From Amycolatopsis sp. WAC 01376 (GTDB taxonomy: Bacteria; Actinomycetota; Actinomycetes; Mycobacteriales; Pseudonocardiaceae): a stretch of 64,000 nt of DNA. A program made the translations under genes and the position numbers. This document shows positions 1 through 9,201 of this stretch, one piece after another. Position 1 is the stretch's first letter; every line of letters begins with the position of its first letter. The stretch covers positions 124,001 to 188,000 of the forward strand of contig NZ_QHKL01000003.1 of the NCBI RefSeq assembly GCF_003947415.1. Reading direction: 5' to 3'. The notes beneath the pieces are model-generated. The model ran no database searches and was not told where the DNA came from. It was given only the letters and a program-made list of their open reading frames with translations.

Positions 1-3000
1 TGTCCGAAGTGAGCGGACGGCAGATCGATTCGACGTACTCGACCAGTTCGGGCAGCGTGACGTCGGACATCTGCAGGTCGAGGTGACCGGCCTCGACCTT
101 GGCCATGTCGAGGATGTCGTTGATCAGCTGTTGCAGGTCGCTGCCCGCCGAGTAGATCGTCCGCGCGAACTGGATCTGTTTCTCCGACAGGTTCCCGTCC
201 GGGTTCTCCGAAAGCAGTTTCGCGAGGATCAGCGCGCTGTTGAGCGGGGTCCGCAGTTCGTGCGACATGTTCGCCATGAACTCGGACTTGTACTGCGACG
301 CCATGGTCAGCTGCCCGGCACGCTCTTCGAGTTCCTGCCGCGCCTGCTCGATCTCGCTGTTCTTGACCTCGATGTCGCGGTTCTGCTGGGCGAGCAGGGC
401 CGCCTTCTCCGCGAGATCGGTGTTGGAGCGGCGCAGTTCCCGTTGCTGTGCCTGCAACTGCTCGGACCGGGCGCGCAGTTCCTGTGCCAGGCGCTGGGAT
501 TCGGTCAGCAGTGCCTCGGTGCGCGAGTTCGACTGGATGGTGCTGACGTTGACCGCGATGGTCTCCTTCAGCTGCTCCAGCAGGTCGATGTGGACGGTGC
601 TGAAGGCGTTGATCGTCGCGAGTTCCAGCACGCCGAGCACCTCGCCCTGGAACAGCACCGGCAGCACGATCACGTTGACCGGCGCGGCCGACCCCAGTCC
701 CGACGAGATGAGCGCGTACTCCGGCGGGGCCTCGTGGACCAGTATCGTGCGGCGGTCGACGGCGGCCTGTCCGATGAGCGATTCGCCGGGGGAGAACCGC
801 AGGCCCGTCTGGGATTTCGCCAGCCCGTAGGTGGCGATGCTCTCCAGGACCACTTCTTCCTGCTCGTCTTCGCGGGCGAGGAAGAACGCGCCCTGCTGCG
901 CGGACACCAGCGGGGTCAGCTCGGACAGGATCAGCGACGCCACCGACGCGAGATCGCGGTGCCCCTGCATGAGCGCGGACAGCCTGGCCAGGTTGGTCTT
1001 GAGCCAGTCCTGTTCGCGGTTCGCCCGGGTGGTCTCCTTCAGGTTCGCGATCATCTGGTTGATGTTGTCCTTGAGTTCGGCCACCTCCCCGGACGCGTCG
1101 ACGGTGATGTGCCGGGTCAGGTCGCCGGCGGTCACCGCGGTGGCCACCTGCGCGATCGCCCGCACCTGGGTGGTCAGGTTCCCGGCCAGCTGGTTCACGC
1201 TTTCGGTCAGCCGCGACCACGTGCCCGCGACCCCGGGCACCTCGGCCTGGCCGCCGAGCGTGCCGTCCGTGCCGACCTCGCGGGCGACACGGGTGACTTC
1301 GGCGGCGAAGGCCGAGAGCTGGTCGACCATCGTGTTGATGGTGGTCTTGAGTTCGAGGATCTCGCCGCGCGCGTCGATGTCGATCTTCTTCGACAGATCG
1401 CCCTGCGCCACCGCGGTGGTCACCGTCGCGATGCTGCGGACCTGGCCGGTCAGGTTGTCGGCCATGACGTTCACGTTGTCCGTCAACGCCTTCCACGTGC
1501 CCGCCACGTTCGGCACGCGGGCCTGGCCGCCGAGGATGCCTTCCGTACCCACCTCGCGGGCGACCCGGGTGACCTCGTCGGCGAACGCGCGCAGCGTCTC
1601 GACCATGCTGTTGATCGTCTCGGCGAGGACCGCGACCTCGCCCTGCGCGTCGATCGAGATCTTCTTCGACAGGTCGCCGTTCGCCACCGCCGTCGTCACC
1701 GTCGCGATGCTCCGCACCTGGTCGGTGAGGTTGGTGGCCATGACGTTGACGTTGTCGGTGAGGTCCTTCCAGGTCCCGGCGACGCCGCGCACCTGCGCCT
1801 GCCCGCCGAGCTTGCCCTCGGTGCCGACCTCGCGGGACACCCGCGTGACTTCGTCGGCGAAGGCCGAGAGCTGGTCGACCATGATGTTGACGGTGTTCTT
1901 GAGCTCCAGGATCTCGCCGCGCGCGTCGACGATGATCTTCTGGGTCAGGTCGCCCTTCGCGACGGCGGTGGTGACCTGGGCGATGTTGCGGACCTGGTCG
2001 GTCAGGTTCTTCGCCATGAAGTTGACGTTGTCGGTGAGGTCCTTCCAGGTCCCGGCCACGCCGGGCACCTGCGCCTGGCCGCCGAGCCGCCCGTCGCTGC
2101 CGACCTCGCGGGCGACGCGGGTGACCTCGTCGGCGAACGCGGACAGCTGATCCACCATGGTGTTCAGTGTGTTCTTGAGTTCGAGGATCTCGCCCTTGGC
2201 GTCGACGGCGATCTTCTGCGACAGGTCGCCCTTCGCCACCGCCGTCGCCACCTGGGCGATGTTCCGGACCTGCGCGGTGAGGTTGTTCGCCATGAAGTTG
2301 ACCGACCCGGTGAGGTCGCGCCAGGTCCCGGCGACCCCGGGCACCTGCGCCTGCCCGCCGAGCTGACCTTCCGTGCCGACCTCGCGCGCCACCCGGGTGA
2401 CCTCGTCGGCGAACGACGAGAGCTGGTCGACCATCGTGTTGACGGTCGTCTTCAGTTCGAGGATCTCGCCGCGCGCGTCGACGGTGATCTTCTGCGTAAG
2501 GTCGCCCTTCGCCACCGCCGTGGTGACCTGGGCGATGTTGCGGACCTGGTCGGTCAGGTTGTCGGCCATCTGGTTGACCGAGTCGGTGAGCCCGCGCCAC
2601 GTGCCCGCCACGCCCGGTACGGTCGCCTGACCGCCGAGGCGGCCTTCGCTGCCGACCTCGCGCGCCACCCGCGTGACCTCGTCCGCGAACGACGACAGCT
2701 GGTCGACCATGGTGTTCAGCGTGTTCTTGAGTTCGAGGATCTCGCCCTTGGCGTCGACGTTGATCTTCTGCGAGAGGTCGCCCTGGGCGACCGCGGTGGC
2801 CACCTGGGCGATGTTGCGGACCTGGTCGGTCAGGTTGTCCGCCATCAGGTTCACCGAGTCGGTGAGGTCGCGCCACGTGCCCGCCGCGCCGGGGACCTGC
2901 GCCTGGCCGCCGAGACGGCCTTCGCTACCCACCTCGCGCGACACCCGGGTCACTTCGTCGGCGAAGGCCGAGAGCTGGTCGACCATGATGTTGACGGTGT

Positions 3001-3733
3001 TCTTGAGCTCCAGGATCTCGCCGCGCGCGTCGACGTTGATCTTCTGGGTCAGGTCGCCCCGCGCCACCGCGGTGGTCACCTGGGCGATGTTGCGGACCTG
3101 GTCGGTCAGGTTGCTCGCCATCACGTTGACGTTGTCGGTGAGATCACGCCAGGTGCCCGCCACCCCGGGGACTTCGGCCTGACCGCCGAGCCGTCCTTCG
3201 GTGGCGATCTCGCGGGCCACTCTGGTGACCTCGGTCGCGAACCGCGAAAGCTGCTTGATCAGGCCGTTGACCGTCTTCGCGACTTCGGCGAACTGGCCCT
3301 GCAGCGGCCGCCCGCCGACTTCCAGCGGCATCGGCTCGGACAGATCGCCTTCCGCGACCGCGCCGAGGACACGGTTGAGCTCGGCCGTGGGCCTGCTCAC
3401 GTCCTCGATCAGCCCGTTGACGACGTCGACCGCGGTCGCCCAGCCGCCGGGACCGATCTCGGCCGCGACACGCTCGGTCAGCCTGCCTTCCTTGCCGACC
3501 GCCTCGCGGACGCGCAGGAGTTCGGTCACCAGTCGCTGGTTGCGTTCGGCGATGTCGTTGAAGGCGCCCGCGAGCTGGGCCGCGAGCCCGTCTCCGTGTG
3601 CAACGAGCCGCCGCCGGAAGTTGCCGTCCCCGAGGTCACGAGCCGCCGCGAGCAGGCGTTCCAGGGTCGCTTCGTCCACCTGGCCGCCACCACCTTCGAC
3701 GGGGAGCCGGTCCCTTTGGGAGTGCTGTGTCAT
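1..3733 (-). CDS. Multi-HAMP sensor histidine kinase (3' end outside window)
   Basis: Large sensor kinase cut by the left edge; the N-terminal 1244 codons are visible from an ATG with GGAGAGG upstream. Order seen: short N-terminal helix (1-75), nine HAMP units (about 75-900), one GAF domain (about 910-1060), a coiled coil (about 1065-1145), and a HisKA H-box [10 protein letters not shown] with its phospho-accepting His near 1157, followed by [14 protein letters not shown]. The ATPase domain lies outside. HAMP units 2-9 recur every 92 residues with a core like TTAVAxGDLxxKI. No transmembrane segment is visible, so it should be a cytoplasmic sensor. Proteins of this layout often end in receiver domains (known for the family, not visible here). 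It is divergent from a SpoIIE-type phosphatase across 130 bp, so the two probably act in one signalling pathway (inference). Confidence 0.93.
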   Translation of the reverse strand, partial: MTQHSQRDRLPVEGGGGQVDEATLERLLAAARDLGDGNFRRRLVAHGDGLAAQLAGAFNDIAERNQRLVTELLRVREAVGKEGRLTERVAAEIGPGGWATAVDVVNGLIEDVSRPTAELNRVLGAVAEGDLSEPMPLEVGGRPLQGQFAEVAKTVNGLIKQLSRFATEVTRVAREIATEGRLGGQAEVPGVAGTWRDLTDNVNVMASNLTDQVRNIAQVTTAVARGDLTQKINVDARGEILELKNTVNIMVDQLSAFADEVTRVSREVGSEGRLGGQAQVPGAAGTWRDLTDSVNLMADNLTDQVRNIAQVATAVAQGDLSQKINVDAKGEILELKNTLNTMVDQLSSFADEVTRVAREVGSEGRLGGQATVPGVAGTWRGLTDSVNQMADNLTDQVRNIAQVTTAVAKGDLTQKITVDARGEILELKTTVNTMVDQLSSFADEVTRVAREVGTEGQLGGQAQVPGVAGTWRDLTGSVNFMANNLTAQVRNIAQVATAVAKGDLSQKIAVDAKGEILELKNTLNTMVDQLSAFADEVTRVAREVGSDGRLGGQAQVPGVAGTWKDLTDNVNFMAKNLTDQVRNIAQVTTAVAKGDLTQKIIVDARGEILELKNTVNIMVDQLSAFADEVTRVSREVGTEGKLGGQAQVRGVAGTWKDLTDNVNVMATNLTDQVRSIATVTTAVANGDLSKKISIDAQGEVAVLAETINSMVETLRAFADEVTRVAREVGTEGILGGQARVPNVAGTWKALTDNVNVMADNLTGQVRSIATVTTAVAQGDLSKKIDIDARGEILELKTTINTMVDQLSAFAAEVTRVAREVGTDGTLGGQAEVPGVAGTWSRLTESVNQLAGNLTTQVRAIAQVATAVTAGDLTRHITVDASGEVAELKDNINQMIANLKETTRANREQDWLKTNLARLSALMQGHRDLASVASLILSELTPLVSAQQGAFFLAREDEQEEVVLESIATYGLAKSQTGLRFSPGESLIGQAAVDRRTILVHEAPPEYALISSGLGSAAPVNVIVLPVLFQGEVLGVLELATINAFSTVHIDLLEQLKETIAVNVSTIQSNSRTEALLTESQRLAQELRARSEQLQAQQRELRRSNTDLAEKAALLAQQNRDIEVKNSEIEQARQELEERAGQLTMASQYKSEFMANMSHELRTPLNSALILAKLLSENPDGNLSEKQIQFARTIYSAGSDLQQLINDILDMAKVEAGHLDLQMSDVTLPELVEYVESICRPLTSD

Positions 3734-3863
3734 CTGTGTCGACCCTCTCCACCACGCATGCCAAGCCATGGTCGTCGCATCAGCGTGCCATGATTCGACC
3801 TACACTTCGAGCCAGTCCGCCCGCTCACACTGCGCTACCCGCAAGGCAGGAGGAGGTCCGGGA

Positions 3864-5441
3864 ATGGTGTCACGGCCCGCCCCGGCCTCGACGTCGCTCC
3901 CCTCGGAGTCGTCGACCACGACGAGCGAGGGCGCGCTGCCCGAATCCGGCAGGTTCTGGCGCGAGCTGCTCGAAGACGTCCGTGACGCGGTGCTCGTGCA
4001 GGACGTCGGCGGCGCGCTGCGCTGGTCGAATCCCGCCGCCCGTGAACTGTTCGGCGGCGGCCGCCCGGTGCTGACCGCGGAAGGCCCCGACGTCGGGCAT
4101 GTCGAACACACCGGCCGCCGGTTCCCCGCGCGGATCCGGACACTGCCCGGCGGCTGGCACGCGTGGACGGTGACCTCCGCGGTCGCGGCCGACGGCCCGC
4201 GGGTGGACGGCTTCCTCGCCGCTTCGGCGCCCAGGCTCGCCTCCGCACGCGGACGGCACGGGACGGCGAAGGCGATCGCCGAGGTCGCCGCGGCCGAACT
4301 CGCCGACTGCGTGTTCGTCCTGCTGCCGACCACACGCGGCCGCTGGGAGTGGTGGAGCTGCGACCATCGCACCAACCACGGCCACGGCCGGATCCGCCGC
4401 GTCCCGGCCCAGCTGGCGCCGGTGCTCGCCGGCACTTTCGCCTCCACCGAGGAGCCCGAGGCCAAGGCGGTCCCGGAGGAGGAGGTCGCGACGCTGCCCG
4501 CGGTCGTCGCGGAACGGCTCGCCGTCCATCCGTCGGTGACCGTGGTCTCACTCGGGTTCGACGGCGGTGCCGGGGTCACCGGCGCGGTCGTGCTCGGCAG
4601 GCGTGGCGCGGCCGCGTTCGGCGAGGACCACCCGCGCGCGGTGACCGAGTTCGCCCGCGCGGCAGGTACGGCGCTGGCCAACGCGCACCGCTATGCCCGC
4701 CAGGAAGAGGCGACGCGCGGTCTGGAGACCACGTTGCGCCCGACACCGCCGCCCGACGTGCACGGCGTCAAGTTCGACGTCTGGTACGAGCCGTCCGGCG
4801 GGCTGCTCGACGTCGGCGGCGACTTCTACGACGTCCTGCCGCGGGAAGACGGCAGCGCGATGTTCGTCCTCGGCGACGTCTGCGGAAAGGGTGCCGAAGC
4901 GGCGGCGCTCACCGGCCGGGTCCGGCAGACCCTCGCCGCGCTCGACCTCGTCGAACACGACAACACGACGTTGCTCAGCCTGCTCAACTCCCTGCTCATC
5001 ACCGGCGGCAGCGGCCGGTTCGCCACCCTGGTGCTCGGTTCGGTGCTGGCGGGCGAAGACGGTCTCGGCGTCACCTTGGCCTCCGGCGGGCATCCCGCGC
5101 CGCTGGTGGTGCGCCGCCGCGGCGGGGTCGAGGAGATCACCCTGCCCGGCACCCTGGTCGGCATCTCCCCGCAGGCCCGGTTCGCCGAGACGGCCATCCG
5201 GCTGGGCGAGGGCGACGTCTGCCTGCTCTACACCGACGGAATCACCGAAGCGCGGCATCACGAGCGGCCGTCGGACCTGTTCGGGGACGAACGGCTGCGT
5301 GACCTGCTGGTCGGCTGCCGGGGGCTGTCCGGCCGCGAGGTGGTCGCCCGGATCCGGTCCGCGGTGCGGGAATGGCTCGGCAGCGGGGCACACGACGACA
5401 TCGCCGTCCTCGCCATCGAGGCGTCACGACCCGTTCAGTAG
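3864..5441 (+). CDS. PP2C/SpoIIE-type serine/threonine phosphatase with PAS/GAF-like sensor region
   Basis: 525-residue phosphatase of the RsbU/SpoIIE class, which typically dephosphorylates anti-sigma-antagonist proteins in partner-switching cascades. An N-terminal PAS-like stretch (about 30-135, RDAVLVQDVGGALRWSNPAA) is followed by a GAF-like segment (about 140-300) and a C-terminal PP2C domain (about 315-520). The PP2C domain has the metal-binding motif LDVGGDFYDV, then FVLGDVCGKG, LYTDGITEAR and the terminal GAHDDIAVLAIE. The ATG at 3864 is chosen because AGGAGGT sits 8 bases before it; the frame is open further upstream but would run into the divergent kinase. The 3' end overlaps the convergent topoisomerase gene by 18 bp. 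Confidence 0.93.
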   Translation: MVSRPAPASTSLPSESSTTTSEGALPESGRFWRELLEDVRDAVLVQDVGGALRWSNPAARELFGGGRPVLTAEGPDVGHVEHTGRRFPARIRTLPGGWHAWTVTSAVAADGPRVDGFLAASAPRLASARGRHGTAKAIAEVAAAELADCVFVLLPTTRGRWEWWSCDHRTNHGHGRIRRVPAQLAPVLAGTFASTEEPEAKAVPEEEVATLPAVVAERLAVHPSVTVVSLGFDGGAGVTGAVVLGRRGAAAFGEDHPRAVTEFARAAGTALANAHRYARQEEATRGLETTLRPTPPPDVHGVKFDVWYEPSGGLLDVGGDFYDVLPREDGSAMFVLGDVCGKGAEAAALTGRVRQTLAALDLVEHDNTTLLSLLNSLLITGGSGRFATLVLGSVLAGEDGLGVTLASGGHPAPLVVRRRGGVEEITLPGTLVGISPQARFAETAIRLGEGDVCLLYTDGITEARHHERPSDLFGDERLRDLLVGCRGLSGREVVARIRSAVREWLGSGAHDDIAVLAIEASRPVQ

Positions 5442-6431
5442 CCGCACCACCGCCCGCTCGACGATCTGCCGCGCCTCGTCCGGATCCGCCACCTTCCCGG
5501 CCCGCCGCATCGCGCGTTCGACGGTCCGATCCCGCCGGTACGCCTCGACCACCCGTGGGTCCACATAGGACCGTCGCGCCACGGCGGGCGTGTTGCCGAG
5601 CCCATCGGCGACTTCCGTCATCACGGCCTTCTCGACCCGCTTCAACCCTCGTTCGCTGGACGGTTTTTCCGTGTCCGCGAAGGCCGAAGCGGCCAGGACG
5701 GTGGCGTTCCAGGTGCGCAGATCCTTGGCGGTGAAGCCGTCGCCGACGATTTCCCGGAGCCGGTCGTTGATGTCGTCGGCCTTCACCTCGTGCCAGCCGT
5801 CGCCGTTGCGATAAGCGAGCAGGCGCACGTCGCCGCTCCGTACCCGCCGGAGGGAGCGGACCAGCCGCACCAGTGCCTCGTCACGCAGCCGGACCTTCCG
5901 CTGGATGCCGTGCTTCGCGGGGTAATCGCAGACGAGACATTCGTCGCGGAGTTCGACGTGCTCGCACAGCAACGTCGCCACCCCGTGCGTGCCGTGCTCG
6001 TCGGCATAGCTTTCCCCGCCGGTCCGGAAGACGCCCAGATCGATCATGCGGAGGGCACCGGCGAGCACCCGCTCCCGTTTCAGGCCGCGTGCGCCGAGAT
6101 CCTCTCGAACCGTTTCGCGGAGCTTGGGCAGCTTTCGTGCCAGCGCGAGGACGCGTTCGTGCTTCTCCTCGTCCCTGGCCCGCCGCCATTCCGGGTGGTA
6201 GAGGTACTGCTTCCGCCCGGCGTCGTCCACCCCGACGGCCTGGATGTGGGTGTTCTCGTCCGGGGAGATCCACACACGCCGCCAAGCGGGCGGAATCGCC
6301 AGCGCGTCGATCCGCTCGATCGTTCGCCGGTCCTTCAGCGGTTCGCCGTCCGCGGTCAGATAGCCGAAGCCACGACCTCTGCGCCGCCTCCGGATTCCGG
6401 GGGACCCCAGGTCCGCTCGCCGAAGTCGCAT
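5424..6431 (-). CDS. DNA topoisomerase IB
   Basis: 335-residue eukaryotic-type topoisomerase I. It relaxes supercoils through a 3'-phosphotyrosyl intermediate and needs no ATP. The start MRLRRADLGSPGIRRRRRGR is the usual beginning of bacterial members, so the ATG at 6431 is preferred to an in-frame ATG at 6515 that would nearly touch the divergent PfpI gene. Visible landmarks are AIPPAWRRVWISPD, HIQAVGVDDAGRKQYLYH, the active-site core KDLRTWNATVLAA and the C-terminal nucleophile region NTPAVARRSYVDPRVV, whose Tyr is the catalytic residue. Length is normal. The 3' end overlaps the phosphatase gene by 18 bp. Confidence 0.95.
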   Translation of the reverse strand: MRLRRADLGSPGIRRRRRGRGFGYLTADGEPLKDRRTIERIDALAIPPAWRRVWISPDENTHIQAVGVDDAGRKQYLYHPEWRRARDEEKHERVLALARKLPKLRETVREDLGARGLKRERVLAGALRMIDLGVFRTGGESYADEHGTHGVATLLCEHVELRDECLVCDYPAKHGIQRKVRLRDEALVRLVRSLRRVRSGDVRLLAYRNGDGWHEVKADDINDRLREIVGDGFTAKDLRTWNATVLAASAFADTEKPSSERGLKRVEKAVMTEVADGLGNTPAVARRSYVDPRVVEAYRRDRTVERAMRRAGKVADPDEARQIVERAVVRLLNGS

Positions 6432-6469
6432 GCGGGCTGATACCCGCCCCGGCGGGAGTTCATGCCCAT

Positions 6470-6495
6470 GGTTCGCCCGGCCCGGTCCGGGGTAG
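6470..6495 (+). promoter_or_regulatory. Candidate SigB/SigF-type stress promoter for the PfpI gene
   Basis: GGTTC (6470-6474), a 15-base spacer and GGGTAG (6490-6495) resemble the GGTTT-N15/16-GGGTA consensus of actinobacterial stress sigma factors. Transcription would begin about 29 bases before the ATG at 6531. The -35 half has one deviation, so this is a plausible, not firm, assignment. Confidence 0.4.
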
Positions 6496-6530
6496 TCGGA
6501 AAGCGACCACGACACAGGAGGGAAAACCCG

Positions 6531-7073
6531 ATGGCGACATCGCTGAACGGACGCCGCGTGGCCATCCTCGCCGCGGACGGCGTGGAACAGGTCGAACTGG
6601 TCGAACCCCGCAAAGCGGTCACCGACGCCGGGGCGACGGCCGAGGTCGTCTCGCTGGAACCCGGCGAGATCCAGGCCATGAACGGCGACATCGACAAGGC
6701 GGACAAGTTCACCGTCGACCGGGTCGTCAAGGACGTCACGGTCGACGACTTCGACGCGCTAGTACTGCCCGGCGGCACGATGAATCCGGACAATCTGCGC
6801 GCGGACGAGAACGCGGTCAGCTTCGTCCGCGACTTCGTGAACAGCGGCAAACCGGTCGGGGTGATCTGCCACGGCCCGTGGACGCTGGTCGAGGCCGACG
6901 TCGTCCGCGGCCGCACGCTCACCTCGTACCCCAGCGTGCGCACCGACATCCGCAACGCCGGCGGCACCGTCGTCGACCAGGAGGTCGTCGTCGACAAAGG
7001 CCTGATCTCCAGCCGGAATCCCGGCGACCTGCCCGCGTTCTGCTCCGCGATCGTGACCGCCTTCGCGGGGTAA
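6531..7073 (+). CDS. DJ-1/PfpI family protein (general-stress-protein-18-like)
   Basis: 180-residue single-domain DJ-1/PfpI protein; relatives include deglycase/glyoxalase-type enzymes and stress protein YraA/GSP18. The nucleophile elbow VICHGPW carries the reactive Cys, preceded by LVLPGG and FVRDFVNSGKPV. The Glu partner is probably in EQVELVEP near residue 20. The ATG at 6531 is fixed by AGGAGGG 7-8 bases upstream. It is divergent from topoisomerase IB, with a stress-type promoter candidate in the gap. A role in stress detoxification follows from the family; the substrate is unknown. Confidence 0.9.
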   Translation: MATSLNGRRVAILAADGVEQVELVEPRKAVTDAGATAEVVSLEPGEIQAMNGDIDKADKFTVDRVVKDVTVDDFDALVLPGGTMNPDNLRADENAVSFVRDFVNSGKPVGVICHGPWTLVEADVVRGRTLTSYPSVRTDIRNAGGTVVDQEVVVDKGLISSRNPGDLPAFCSAIVTAFAG

Positions 7074-7131
7074 ACGAGTGGCGCGCGTCACAGGGATGGG
7101 GGATCGTGGTGGCAGAAGAGGAGGTGCCGCG

Positions 7132-7308
7132 ATGACCGTGCATGCCCGACGCTACGGCCGGTGGTGCCGTGAGCATTTCGACACCGAGCCCGAGCCGGAT
7201 CCGAAACAGCCCGCGGAGGCCGCCACCACCCCGGACGTCACCGATGCCAAGGCCGAGCAGGCCCAGGCCGGTGACGCCCCCGAGGCGAAGCCGGGTTCGC
7301 TCAACTGA
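7132..7308 (+). CDS. Small hydrophilic protein of unknown function
   Basis: 58 residues beginning MTVHARRYGRWCREHFD, followed by a low-complexity tail rich in Pro, Glu, Asp and Ala. The ATG at 7132 has AGGAGG 8 bases upstream, which argues for real translation. It starts 58 bp after the PfpI gene and may be co-transcribed with it. The 3' end overlaps the convergent membrane-protein gene by 8 bp. I do not recognise the family; the C-terminal 40 residues look disordered. Confidence 0.55.
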   Translation: MTVHARRYGRWCREHFDTEPEPDPKQPAEAATTPDVTDAKAEQAQAGDAPEAKPGSLN

Positions 7309-7687
7309 GCGTGCGCCGGTACCAGACCCGTTTCGGCCCGGGGAGGCCGATCCGTGAGACCAGGTCGGTCACCACGCCGCCGATGATCAGCCACAGCAGC
7401 GCGGCGAGACCGTCGTTGAACAGGGTGCGCAGTTTGAGGCCCTCCGGGGTGAACAGGTTGCGGAGCCCGAGCGAGACGCCGCGCGACCACTGGTCGATCA
7501 GCTGCGCGAACCCGTTCCGCGGATTGGCCTCACCGAACACGAGCAGGATGTGCACGATCAGCACCAGCGCGAAGATCCAGCACACCGCGTGGACGACGGC
7601 GTTGATGATCCGCACGGCGCGGATCCTGGCGGGTGTCCGTTCGACGATCTCTTCCTGCGGCTCGCGCGGGTCGTCGATGTAGCTCAT
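7301..7687 (-). CDS. Small integral membrane protein of unknown function
   Basis: 128 residues with a charged N-terminus (SYIDDPREPQEEIVERTPAR) and two hydrophobic segments, about 27-50 (IINAVVHAVCWIFALVLIVH) and about 92-112 (GLAALLWLIIGGVVTDLVS). The ATG at 7687 follows GGGAG; an adjacent in-frame GTG at 7690 is an alternative. It lies 43 bp downstream of the Ser/Thr kinase gene on the same strand and is probably co-transcribed. The layout suggests a small envelope protein. I cannot assign a function. Confidence 0.75.
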   Translation of the reverse strand: MSYIDDPREPQEEIVERTPARIRAVRIINAVVHAVCWIFALVLIVHILLVFGEANPRNGFAQLIDQWSRGVSLGLRNLFTPEGLKLRTLFNDGLAALLWLIIGGVVTDLVSRIGLPGPKRVWYRRTLS

Positions 7688-7730
7688 CACCGTCTCCCAT
7701 CCACTGCGGACACCCCGGCCGGGCGGTCGC

Positions 7731-9056
7731 TCAGCCGGGTGGCCCTGGCCTGCTCTTGGTCGGCGGGTTGGGTCTCGTTTTGCTCGGTTTGACCGAGGTT
7801 TCCGGCCGGTCGCTGGAAGCGGTCGTGCTTTTCGGCGTCGAGGTGGCGCCGGTGCTTTCGGTGGTGGCCGGTGGATTCGCGGAAACCGGGACGGCCTCGG
7901 TCACCGCGACCGTGCCCTGGGGCGCGTTCACGCCGCCTGTGGGCACCTCGACGGCCTCCGAGGACCGCGCTCCTTGACCTGCCACCGGAGCGGACGAACC
8001 GGTCGCCGCCGGGGGGAACATTCCGGCCGGCGGAGCCGGCGGGTTCGCCCCGGTCTGGTTGGCCGCCAGCAGGACACCGATGGTGATCGCGGCGGCGGGC
8101 GCGCTGATGGCGGCGACCACGGCCGCCCGCCTGCGGGTGGCGGGCGCGAGATGGACGACCTTCGTCCCGGTGGAATCCTCCAGGAGGATCCGCGAGATCG
8201 CCGCGGCCGTCGGGCGTTGCGACGGCTTCCGCGCGGTCATCCCGCGCAGCAGCGTCGTCATGGTCACCGACAGCCCGTCGGGGATCCGGGGCGGCCGGTG
8301 CAACCGTCCGACCGCGGCTTCGACCGGCGTCCCGGTGTACTCCCGTTCCCCGGACAGGCATTCGAGCAGGACCAGGGCGAGGGAGTAGATGTCGGCGGGC
8401 GGGCCGACGTTCTCACCGCGGACCTGTTCGGGCGCCATGTACGCCGCCGTGCCGACGACACCGCCGGTCTCGGTCACCCTGGTCGCGTCGAAGGCGTGCG
8501 CGACCCCGAAATCACCGATCAGCGGGCCGTCGCCGGCCATCAGGATGTTCGCCGGTTTCAGGTCGCGGTGGGTGATGCCGTGCGCGTGGACGTGCGCGAG
8601 CGCGTCGGTCAACCGGGCGGCCAGTTCGACGACCACGTCCTGGGACAGTGGGCCCGAGCGCAGGCGCTGGGCCAGATTCGGCCCGTCGACCAGGCGCATC
8701 GTCAGATAGGTGTAGCCGTCGTCGGAGCCCGCGTCGTACAGCGGGACGAGCCCGGGATGGCGGACCGCGCTGAGGGTCTCGATCTCCTGCTCCCGGCGGC
8801 GCTCGTCCCGGAGCATCGTGTCGGCGTGGAACAGCTTCAACGCGACTTCGCGCCCTTCGCGCAGGTCGTAGGCGCGGAAAACGCGCGCGGTCGCGCCGCG
8901 GCCGAGCAGTTCGCCGACTTCGTACCGGCCTGCGAGCCTGCGCGGCAGATGGTCCGGGTCGTGGACGTTCAGGCTGAACCGTCGCTCGGTGGTCCCGGCG
9001 TCGGGCTCGCCGGGGTCCTCGACCTCACCGTCAGCGCGCGGACCCGCGTCGTCCAT
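7731..9056 (-). CDS. Membrane-anchored Ser/Thr protein kinase (PknB-like)
   Basis: 441-residue Hanks-type kinase. The kinase domain spans about 45-310: Gly loop LGRGATARVF, catalytic Lys74 in VALKLF, HRDLKPANI near 163, DFGVAHAF at 182 and the activation/APE region TAAYMAPEQVRG. A transmembrane helix at about 335-357 leads to an external tail of some 80 residues made almost only of Pro, Ser, Thr and Gly. It has no PASTA or other sensor domain, unlike classical PknB. The ATG at 9056 has GGAGGT 7 bases upstream. It is divergent from a secreted Asp-box protein across 145 bp. Confidence 0.95.
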   Translation of the reverse strand: MDDAGPRADGEVEDPGEPDAGTTERRFSLNVHDPDHLPRRLAGRYEVGELLGRGATARVFRAYDLREGREVALKLFHADTMLRDERRREQEIETLSAVRHPGLVPLYDAGSDDGYTYLTMRLVDGPNLAQRLRSGPLSQDVVVELAARLTDALAHVHAHGITHRDLKPANILMAGDGPLIGDFGVAHAFDATRVTETGGVVGTAAYMAPEQVRGENVGPPADIYSLALVLLECLSGEREYTGTPVEAAVGRLHRPPRIPDGLSVTMTTLLRGMTARKPSQRPTAAAISRILLEDSTGTKVVHLAPATRRRAAVVAAISAPAAAITIGVLLAANQTGANPPAPPAGMFPPAATGSSAPVAGQGARSSEAVEVPTGGVNAPQGTVAVTEAVPVSANPPATTESTGATSTPKSTTASSDRPETSVKPSKTRPNPPTKSRPGPPG

Positions 9057-9201
9057 CGGTGCTACCTCCGTCTCACCGGCCGAACGCCGTATACCCGGTC
9101 CGGCCCCGGGTGAAACAAGGTTCGACAGCGTAGCGGAGATGATCTGCGGGTTCACCCCGAACGGCGGGCAACCCCGGCGGGGGCCGGACGTCTCGTTGGT
9201 C

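Noticed and set aside
83..3793. A 1236-codon open frame on the plus strand
   Set aside because: It is antisense to the HAMP-array kinase; its repeating Arg/Asp/His-rich composition is the mirror of the 276-bp repeat, with no domain or RBS.
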